DNA of 13,228 nucleotides, from contig DHGD01000102.1 of assembly GCA_002402575.1 (NCBI GenBank), forward strand, positions 61,019 to 74,246, read 5' to 3'. Positions 1 to 5,684 of this stretch are shown piece after piece; position 1 is the first letter of the stretch, and every line of letters starts with the position of its first letter. Position numbers and translations under genes: made by a program. Origin of the DNA: Syntrophomonas sp. UBA4807 (GTDB lineage Bacteria > Bacillota > Syntrophomonadia > Syntrophomonadales > Syntrophomonadaceae). The notes beneath the pieces were generated by a model. That model did no database searches, was not told the origin of the DNA, and saw nothing but the letters and a program-made list of their open reading frames with translations.

Positions 1-475
1 TGAATTGTTCTACAATGAAACGGGCTACTTCCATATCCTGATCGAAACCGAAGCAGGGGATGTCATCTCCACTGGGGCGGTCGGATACACGGCCCACCAG
101 ATTGTTCAGGTTAGGAAGGAAGTCTCCCACGGCCTGGCGGACAACTTCTATTTTAGGATACGGGCCGGTCTTGTAGCCTTCTGTTATGACCAAATCGGCC
201 GCCCCTTTAACCTCCGCAAAAATATCCGCCAGATGTCTTTCTTCGGTTTCACGACGGTAGCGCAGCGACATACGTGGTGAGGACGCATAAACCAACGCCG
301 AGCCGGCATCAAATAGACGCTCCGAATCCTTTTCCAGGGGGAGATCGAAGCTATGCTGAGAGTGTTTGATTACTGCGGTGCGGATGTTTAAAGCGTTCAA
401 ATGGCGGATCACCCTGACTAGGAAGGTGGTCTTGCCACTGTTATGATGGCCTACAAATGATATGGCTGGAACCAC
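1..475 (-). CDS. mobB: Molybdopterin-guanine dinucleotide biosynthesis protein B, MobB (3' end cut by window)
   Basis: This reading frame is open to the left edge of the window; 158 residues are visible. Near the N-terminus it reads ISFVGHHNSGKTT (residues 5-17), a P-loop with the MobB-type GxxNSGKTT form, followed by AVIKHSQHSFD (about 34-44) and, further on, DLVITEGYKTGPYPKIEVVR, which matches the family pattern of a Glu-Gly-Phe/Tyr-Lys segment followed by PKIEV. MobB is a small GTP-binding protein that assists insertion or dinucleotide maturation of the molybdenum/tungsten cofactor used by enzymes such as formate dehydrogenase. I chose the GTG at 475-473 because AGGAAGAG lies 7 bases upstream and the family begins just here. 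It follows mtaD by 41 AT-rich bases. A plus-strand frame opposite it is a shadow. The family call is firm; which Mo/W enzyme it serves cannot be seen here. Confidence 0.93.
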   Translation of the reverse strand, partial: MVPAISFVGHHNSGKTTFLVRVIRHLNALNIRTAVIKHSQHSFDLPLEKDSERLFDAGSALVYASSPRMSLRYRRETEERHLADIFAEVKGAADLVITEGYKTGPYPKIEVVRQAVGDFLPNLNNLVGRVSDRPSGDDIPCFGFDQDMEVARFIVEQF

Positions 476-482
476 TGCTCGA

Positions 483-490
483 CTCTTCCT
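483..490 (-). promoter_or_regulatory. Ribosome binding site for mobB (GTG start)
   Basis: AGGAAGAG on the minus strand lies 7 bases before the GTG at 475. No ATG gives a better MobB N-terminus, so this site supports the GTG start. The whole mtaD-mobB gap (476-516) is AT-rich and shows no terminator hairpin, so cotranscription with mtaD is plausible. Confidence 0.7.
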
Positions 491-516
491 TTCACAAAAT
501 TTTATAAATAACTTAA

Positions 517-1809
517 TTATCGACTGCTTAGATCAGCTGCAATCGCTTGACACTTATCCAGCACTTCTTGTTCGTCAAAGGCGGTAATTATTCGATTCTC
601 CATAAGAATCCTGCCGTTGACCACCACCGTATTAACATCGGCGGCCTGGGCCGAGTAAATGATATTGGCCACTAAATCGTAGCGTGGAATCATATGCGCC
701 GGTGTACAGTTGACGAGGATCAGGTCGGCTTTGTAGCCGGGTTTGAGCATACCTATTTGATCATCCCAACCCAAGGCTCGGGCGCCTAAGATAGTGCCCA
801 TCTCCAGGGCCTGGTAGGCTGGCAAAATAGTGGGGTCCATGGTGTTCACTTTATGCAATAGAGCACAACTGCGCATCTCCTCTATCATATCCAGATTGTT
901 GTTGCTAGAAGCGCCGTCAGTGCCCAGGCCAATTGCTATTCCAGCTCTGAGCATTTCCGGAACCGGGGCGATACCGCTGGCCAGCTTCATGTTGCTCTGC
1001 GGATTATGGGCTACACCCACCTTATATTGATGCAGTATAGCTATATCCTCGGAATCGAGGTGCACACAATGAGCCGCCAGGGTGGGACGCGTAAATACCC
1101 CGTTTTCAAGCATCAGTTTCACTGGAGACATACCGTACTGGTTTTGCATATCCTCCACCTCCTGCCGGGTCTCGGCAATATGTATATGCAGGCCGCTATC
1201 CAGTTCTTCCGCCAAAGCCACTACCTGGCGCAGGTATTCCGGGGGGCAGGTATAAGGGGCATGCGGTCCCAAGGCAAAACGGATACGACCGTTGGCCGCA
1301 TTATGCCATTGTTCCACCAGGCGGCGGCTGTCATCCAGAGCAGCCTGACTATCTGGAGAAATCCCGATCATGCCGCGGCTCAATACCGCCCGTATTCCGG
1401 TTTGCTCTACTGCTCTGGCGGCCTGGCTCATAGAAAAGTACATATCATTAAAAGTGGTGGTACCTGATCTAATCATCTCGGTTATAGCCAGCATAGTGCC
1501 CCAGTAAATATCAGTATCGTTCAGTTTGGCTTCCATAGGCCATATTTTGGTGGAAAGCCAGTCCATCAGGGGCAGGTCGTCGGCATATCCCCGTAATAGC
1601 GTCATAGCCGCGTGGGTATGGGTATTGATTAACCCGGGCAGGGCCACCTTGCCGGCGCCATCGATGACCTTATCATAATCTCCCGCCGGGGCTGCCCCGC
1701 TGCCGACCTCGGCGATGACATCCTCTTTTAAGAGCAAGTACCCGTTTTCAATAATGCTGTCTTGTCCATCCATAGGAATGATTGCAATGTTATCGATAAG
1801 AACCGCCAA
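517..1809 (-). CDS. mtaD: 5-methylthioadenosine/S-adenosylhomocysteine deaminase (amidohydrolase)
   Basis: A 430-residue amidohydrolase of the MtaD/TM0936 type. It deaminates the adenine ring of methylthioadenosine, S-adenosylhomocysteine and, in some relatives, 5'-deoxyadenosine, giving the inosine-type product and ammonia. The metal site is visible: HTH at 64-66 after the ALPGLINTHTH strand, HIHIAET with His210 and Glu213, AAHCVH with His247, and GLGTDGASSNNNLDM with Asp298. These match the His-x-His, His, Glu, His and Asp ligands or catalytic residues of the family. Full length, with no break. The start is TTG at 1809 with AAGGAGGTT 7 bases upstream; the protein begins MAVLIDN as family members do. 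It lies 67 bases after the aldolase gene and belongs by content with the phosphorylase, MtnA and the aldolase. Guanine or chlorohydrolase activity is an alternative in this superfamily but less likely in this context. Confidence 0.93.
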   Translation of the reverse strand: MAVLIDNIAIIPMDGQDSIIENGYLLLKEDVIAEVGSGAAPAGDYDKVIDGAGKVALPGLINTHTHAAMTLLRGYADDLPLMDWLSTKIWPMEAKLNDTDIYWGTMLAITEMIRSGTTTFNDMYFSMSQAARAVEQTGIRAVLSRGMIGISPDSQAALDDSRRLVEQWHNAANGRIRFALGPHAPYTCPPEYLRQVVALAEELDSGLHIHIAETRQEVEDMQNQYGMSPVKLMLENGVFTRPTLAAHCVHLDSEDIAILHQYKVGVAHNPQSNMKLASGIAPVPEMLRAGIAIGLGTDGASSNNNLDMIEEMRSCALLHKVNTMDPTILPAYQALEMGTILGARALGWDDQIGMLKPGYKADLILVNCTPAHMIPRYDLVANIIYSAQAADVNTVVVNGRILMENRIITAFDEQEVLDKCQAIAADLSSR

Positions 1810-1816
1810 CTTATAG

Positions 1817-1825
1817 AACCTCCTT
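1817..1825 (-). promoter_or_regulatory. Ribosome binding site for mtaD (TTG start)
   Basis: AAGGAGGTT, a near-perfect Shine-Dalgarno match, lies 7 bases before TTG at 1809. There is no in-frame ATG near it, so this fixes a TTG start. Confidence 0.85.
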
Positions 1826-1876
1826 ATCAGCCCCAGGCCCTTTTAACCGCTATGAACCATAACGATTGCGGCTGGG

Positions 1877-2530
1877 TTATTTCTTCTGGCCGTAATTTTT
1901 GAAGCCTTCGTGAAGCCGATAAACCTCCTCCGGAGCCAGATCCCGGACAGAGCCCAACATCCTGGCATAGAGGGCCACCTGTGCGGTCTGCTCGGCTACA
2001 TAGCATATTCTCAAGGCCTGGGCTACAGTAGCCCCACAACCTATAACGCCATGATTGGCCAGTAAGGCCGCACAGCCTTCAGAACCCAGGGTTTGTACCG
2101 TATACTCCCCCAGCCTGCGGCTGCCGGTGATGGCATATGGAACCACCGCGATTTCATGGCCGATGGCCTGAGCGGTTTCTTCCAACACCACCGGAATTGA
2201 CATCCCCGCCACGGCAAAAGCGGTAGCAAAGGGGCTGTGAACATGAACTATGGCATTTACATCGGACCTGGCCAGGTACACCGCCAGGTGTAGGGGAGTC
2301 TCTGCGGAAGGCTTGAATCGGCCTTCTAAGACCTGGCGGTTATAGTCCACCACCACCATATCCTCCGCGTTTAGAGTGGCATAGTCCATTCCGCTGGGGG
2401 TAATAACAAAGCCTTGTACTTCCCGGCTGCGGGCGCTAACATTTCCCCAGGTGCCTATCACCATGCCGCTTCCCGCAATCTCCCGGGCGGCATATAAAAC
2501 TTCTTGTCTCTCTTGCATAGAGCTTATCAT
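1877..2530 (-). CDS. Class II aldolase/adducin-family protein, probable 5-(methylthio)ribulose-1-phosphate aldolase (Ald2-like)
   Basis: A 217-residue protein of the fuculose-phosphate aldolase fold. Visible family features are GTWGNVSAR (26-34), TPSG (44-47), the acidic residue Glu77 in SAETPLH, the zinc pair His96-x-His98 in IVHVHSP, and the third zinc ligand His160 in ANHGVIG. The start at 2530 is chosen because GAAGGA lies upstream and it falls 4 bases after the mtnA stop; the longer frame up to 2593 would run 63 bases inside mtnA. Sitting directly behind mtnA, it most likely acts on the MtnA product. Two outcomes are known in this family: dehydration (MtnB, aerobic methionine salvage) or retro-aldol cleavage to dihydroxyacetone phosphate and methylthioacetaldehyde or acetaldehyde (Ald2, DHAP shunt). 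No mtnC, mtnD, mtnE or mtnW lies nearby, so I favour cleavage. The family is certain, the substrate inferred. Confidence 0.88.
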   Translation of the reverse strand: MISSMQERQEVLYAAREIAGSGMVIGTWGNVSARSREVQGFVITPSGMDYATLNAEDMVVVDYNRQVLEGRFKPSAETPLHLAVYLARSDVNAIVHVHSPFATAFAVAGMSIPVVLEETAQAIGHEIAVVPYAITGSRRLGEYTVQTLGSEGCAALLANHGVIGCGATVAQALRICYVAEQTAQVALYARMLGSVRDLAPEEVYRLHEGFKNYGQKK

Positions 2531-2534
2531 ACCA

Positions 2535-3578
2535 TCACCGTCCTTCTTTGAGCCTGCGCAATCCACTCTCAAACGGGGCTTTAATAACTCCACTCTCGGT
2601 TATTATTGCGCTGATCAGATCATGGGGGGTCAGATCAAAGGCAGGATTGAATACCCTGGCTTCGGGAACCGTGATGTATTTGTCCGCACACCGCCGCACC
2701 TCATCCTGGTCGCGTTCTTCTATAGTTATGACATGGCCGTCAGGCAAGCTGACGTCAACGGTGGATAAAGGAGCGGCCACATAAAAGGGAATACTGTGGT
2801 ATTGAGCCAAGACTGCCAGCGAGAAGGTTCCAATTTTATTGGCAGTATCGCCATTGGCGGCGATGCGGTCAGCGCCGACGATAATGGCATCCACTTTACC
2901 CAGCTTCATGGTATAGCCCGCCATATTATCAGTGATCAGTGTTACCGGTATATTATCCTGCGTCAGCTCCCAGACCGTGAGCCGGGCGCCCTGCAAAACC
3001 GGACGGGTCTCACAGGCCCACACCATTTCGATTTTATGGCGGGCATGGGCTGAGCGTATCACCCCTAGCGCGGTTCCATAACCACAGGTAGCCAGGCTGC
3101 CGGCATTGCAGATGGTCATGATACGGGAACCAGGCGCCAAGAGGGCTTCTCCATTTTCTCCTATAGCCCTGTTCACCGCTATATCCTCTTGGTACATGGA
3201 GCGGGCTTCCTGCAGCAAGCGGAGGGCAACGTGCCGTGCACCCAAATGGCTCTCATCGCGGTATAGCCTTTGCATGCGCTCCAAGGCCCAGAACAGGTTA
3301 ACCGCGGTGGGCCGAGTCGAGGCCAGTAACTCCCGCTGCGAGTTGAAATACTGGTCCATGTCCAGGCCGCTCTCGGTGCTTTGATAGCGCAGCATGGCCA
3401 GAGCCAGGCCGAATGCCGCCACCACTCCTATGAGCGGAGCCCCGCGCACCTTCATTTCCCGTATCGCCTGGGCCACTTGCTCGGGGGTATGGCAGCGCTG
3501 GTACTGCACTTGGCCAGGGAGCCTGCTCTGATCCAACAAGACTACCGCATCGTCATCAAAACCGACTGTTGCGATCAT
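2535..3578 (-). CDS. mtnA: S-methyl-5-thioribose-1-phosphate isomerase
   Basis: A 347-residue sugar-phosphate isomerase related to eIF2B subunits. It converts 5-methylthioribose 1-phosphate (or 5-deoxyribose 1-phosphate) to the ribulose 1-phosphate form. The family landmarks are present: KVRGAPLIGV (43-52, usually RGAPAIGV), the catalytic cysteine Cys157 in MTICNAGSLAT, ETRPVLQGARLTVWEL (190-205), and the catalytic aspartate Asp237 in VGADRIAANGD, followed by ANKIGTF. Length is normal for the family. The ATG at 3578 overlaps the stop of the phosphorylase gene as ATGA, a classic sign of translational coupling, and the aldolase starts 4 bases after its stop. Substrate from phosphorylase to isomerase to aldolase is therefore the likely flow. 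The short internal cysteine-for-threonine style changes around CNAG do not affect the recognised catalytic positions. Confidence 0.95.
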   Translation of the reverse strand: MIATVGFDDDAVVLLDQSRLPGQVQYQRCHTPEQVAQAIREMKVRGAPLIGVVAAFGLALAMLRYQSTESGLDMDQYFNSQRELLASTRPTAVNLFWALERMQRLYRDESHLGARHVALRLLQEARSMYQEDIAVNRAIGENGEALLAPGSRIMTICNAGSLATCGYGTALGVIRSAHARHKIEMVWACETRPVLQGARLTVWELTQDNIPVTLITDNMAGYTMKLGKVDAIIVGADRIAANGDTANKIGTFSLAVLAQYHSIPFYVAAPLSTVDVSLPDGHVITIEERDQDEVRRCADKYITVPEARVFNPAFDLTPHDLISAIITESGVIKAPFESGLRRLKEGR

Positions 3579-4369
3579 AACTTAACCTTAACCTCTTCCA
3601 GAATGCGGGCACAGTCGCATCGTGTCTCCTGAGCCGAAATAAGCAGGGTGCTTTCCAGCAATAGTTGGCGCACCGCCGCGGTGTTATTCTTCATGACCTC
3701 ATAAACCTCACTATGGGTCAAAATATTTGGCGAGATGCCGGCTGCGAAATTGGTGATGGTGGCTACAGTAGCATAGCATATGCCCAGCTCCCGGGCCAGA
3801 CAGACTTCAGGCACACTGGTCATACCCACCACATCGCCTCCTAATAGCTTAAACACTGATATCTCCGCAGCTGTTTCAAAACGGGGGCCTTCAGTGCAAA
3901 CATAGACCCCGCCGTTGCTAACCTGGTAATTGAGACTAGCCGCGGCTTCCATTAGGGCTGATCTCAGGCTGGGGCAATATGGTACCGTCATATCGCAATG
4001 CACCACCCCCTGTTCGCCGCCTTCATAGAAGCTGCTGGGTCGTGATTTGGTGAAGTCCAGGAACTGGTCTACCAAAACGAAATGGCCGGGCTTAAATTCA
4101 TAATTCAGCGACCCTACCGCTGCGGTAGCCAGGATGTTTCTGACTCCCAATTGGTATAAGGCCAGAATATTGGCACGGTAGTTGACCAGATGCGGGGGTA
4201 CGCTGTGCTTAGCCCCATGTCGGGGAATAAAAGCCAGTTCCATACCCTTATAGCTGCCTACGGTTATCGCTACTGCTCCATACTGGGTTTCCTGCAAGAT
4301 GTCGCGACGCTCTTCAAGGGCATCCGGATTATAAATCCCCGTGCCTCCAATGATAGCTGTATTAAGCAA
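3575..4369 (-). CDS. mtnP: MTAP-family purine nucleoside phosphorylase with 6-oxopurine-type base pocket (annotated family: methylthioadenosine phosphorylase)
   Basis: A 264-residue trimeric-type nucleoside phosphorylase. AIIGGTGIY (5-13), IPRHGAKHSVPPHLVNYRANI (48-68), CTEGPRFETAAEI (158-170) and VGMTSVPEVCLAREL (181-195) place it in the MTAP branch. It splits a 5'-modified purine nucleoside with phosphate into the base and a sugar 1-phosphate. The base-recognition loop is unusual for a true MTA phosphorylase: where human MTAP has Asp220 and Asp222 in ATDYDCW, the ungapped alignment gives Asn207 and Ala209 in ITNFAAG. Asn at this place is typical of enzymes using 6-oxopurines. The natural substrate is thus probably methylthioinosine, 5'-deoxyinosine or inosine/guanosine, made in part by MtaD. 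His219 (LTHSEV) resembles the 5'-OH-binding His of classic PNPs, so the 5' preference stays open. The start is TTG with GAGGAGGA 6 bases upstream, 26 bases after ftsY. Confidence 0.9.
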   Translation of the reverse strand: MLNTAIIGGTGIYNPDALEERRDILQETQYGAVAITVGSYKGMELAFIPRHGAKHSVPPHLVNYRANILALYQLGVRNILATAAVGSLNYEFKPGHFVLVDQFLDFTKSRPSSFYEGGEQGVVHCDMTVPYCPSLRSALMEAAASLNYQVSNGGVYVCTEGPRFETAAEISVFKLLGGDVVGMTSVPEVCLARELGICYATVATITNFAAGISPNILTHSEVYEVMKNNTAAVRQLLLESTLLISAQETRCDCARILEEVKVKL

Positions 4370-4375
4370 ATCGAT

Positions 4376-4383
4376 TCCTCCTC
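4376..4383 (-). promoter_or_regulatory. Ribosome binding site for the mtnP-like gene (TTG start)
   Basis: GAGGAGGA lies 6 bases before TTG at 4369. The protein from this TTG begins MLNTAIIGGTG, exactly where family members start, so the TTG start is well supported. The ftsY-mtnP gap of 26 bases is filled mostly by this site and has no room for a promoter of its own. Confidence 0.85.
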
Positions 4384-4395
4384 ATGGATATACTA

Positions 4396-5649
4396 TTAGG
4401 GCTGACCATTGCCAGCATCGGTTTCAAACAAAGCTTGAGCGAACAGGTCAGGGTCAAAGTCCCTCAGATCATCCAGGGTTTCGCCGATGCCGATCAGCTT
4501 GACCGGCATCTCCAGTTCCCGGGCGATAGCCAGTACAATACCGCCTTTGGCAGTGCCATCCAACTTGGTGAGAATTATCCCCGTAACTCCGGTGGCTTCT
4601 TGGAATATTCGCGCCTGGCTGACGGCATTCTGACCTGTAGTGGCGTCTAGTACCAGAAGCACCTCCTGGGGGTCCTGGCCTATTTCCCGCTCAATGATCT
4701 TCCTCACTTTGGAAAGCTCTTTCATAAGATTGGTTTTATTCTGCAGGCGACCGGCGGTATCTATGATAAGTATATCCGCCTGGCGCGCCCTGGCGGCATT
4801 GATGGCATCAAACACAACAGCGCCAGGATCCGATCCCTCCTTATGCTTAATCAGTTCCACGCCGACCCGGTCAGCCCAGATCTGCAACTGATCAATAGCC
4901 GCGGCTCTGAAGGTATCCGCAGCTGCCAGCATAACATGCCGGCCTTCTTGTTTGAAGCGGTAAGCCATTTTGGCTATCGAAGTGGTCTTTCCGGCCCCAT
5001 TAACCCCCACCACCATTATTATCGCTGGCTGGGAACCCGTAAGGTTAAGGGCCGATGCCTTTTGCAGAAGAGTTGCCACCTCTTGCTGAATCAATGCCAC
5101 AACCTTATGGGAATCGTTTATACGCTGCTTTTTGGCGGACTGGCGGATTCTGGACACCAGTTCCACCGAGGTGTTAACGCCAACGTCGGCCTGAATGAGA
5201 ATTTCCTCCAGTTCCTCCCAAAAATCATCATCCAATTTACGAGTATTTTCAACCAATTCCTGTATTTTACCGGCCAAGTTTTCTCTGGTCTTAGTCAGGC
5301 CTTGTTTGAATAGCCGCAGGAAGTTCATGCGGGGCTTGGAAATCGGCCCTAAGGAGGCACTTAGGCCGTCGTCAAACTGACTGTCTCCTTCTTTTGGGGC
5401 AAAAGGATTGCGGCGATTAAGCAGACCGTCCTTTTCCGCTTCTGCTGCAGGCCGGGCCGGCTCGCTTGCATCGTACAATTCATCCCCCCCTCCTGCTTCC
5501 TCCAGAGCAGGTTGTTCTTTCTTGGCAAAAGGATTAATGCGATTTAACAGGCCGTTCTTTTCCGTCTCCGCCTCAAGAGCAGGTGATGATTGTTCCAGCT
5601 GGGATTCGGCTGGGAAGGAATTCTTCTTCTTGCGATTGAACAGCGACAT
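4396..5649 (-). CDS. ftsY: Signal recognition particle receptor FtsY, with an N-terminal repeat-bearing extension
   Basis: A 417-residue SRP receptor GTPase, which docks the SRP-ribosome complex at the membrane. The NG domain starts near residue 108 with MNFLRLFKQGLTKTRENL, the amphipathic membrane-targeting helix that normally opens Firmicute FtsY. GTPase motifs follow: GVNGAGKTT (215-223), DTFRAAAIDQL (245-255), DTAGR (297-301), TKLDGTAKGG (361-370) and the C-terminal GIGETLDDLRDFD. In front of this lies about 107 charged residues containing the module GLLNRINPFAKKE (33-45), repeated as GLLNRRNPFAPKE (75-87), and a degenerate first copy LFNRKKKNSFP (3-13). The ATG at 5649 has AAAGGATG upstream. 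It follows smc by 35 bases and is followed by the salvage genes rather than by ylxM-ffh. The identity is certain; the role of the extension is unknown. Confidence 0.97.
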   Translation of the reverse strand: MSLFNRKKKNSFPAESQLEQSSPALEAETEKNGLLNRINPFAKKEQPALEEAGGGDELYDASEPARPAAEAEKDGLLNRRNPFAPKEGDSQFDDGLSASLGPISKPRMNFLRLFKQGLTKTRENLAGKIQELVENTRKLDDDFWEELEEILIQADVGVNTSVELVSRIRQSAKKQRINDSHKVVALIQQEVATLLQKASALNLTGSQPAIIMVVGVNGAGKTTSIAKMAYRFKQEGRHVMLAAADTFRAAAIDQLQIWADRVGVELIKHKEGSDPGAVVFDAINAARARQADILIIDTAGRLQNKTNLMKELSKVRKIIEREIGQDPQEVLLVLDATTGQNAVSQARIFQEATGVTGIILTKLDGTAKGGIVLAIARELEMPVKLIGIGETLDDLRDFDPDLFAQALFETDAGNGQP

Positions 5650-5684
5650 GGTCTCATCCTTTCAATTAGATCCCGGCTTACTAC

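Noticed and set aside
5..280. Plus-strand open frame of 91 codons at the left edge
   Set aside because: It lies antisense to a clear MobB reading frame with P-loop and EGYK/PKIEV motifs, has no recognisable protein features and is a shadow.
1810..1876. SAM or purine riboswitch before mtaD
   Set aside because: The 67-base gap is too short and shows no riboswitch core or terminator hairpin; it holds mainly a strong ribosome binding site.
2531..2593. Longer start for the class II aldolase
   Set aside because: It would overlap mtnA by 59 bases, and the extra residues (MELLKPRLRVDCAG) do not resemble the family. The ATG at 2530 has a GAAGGA site upstream.
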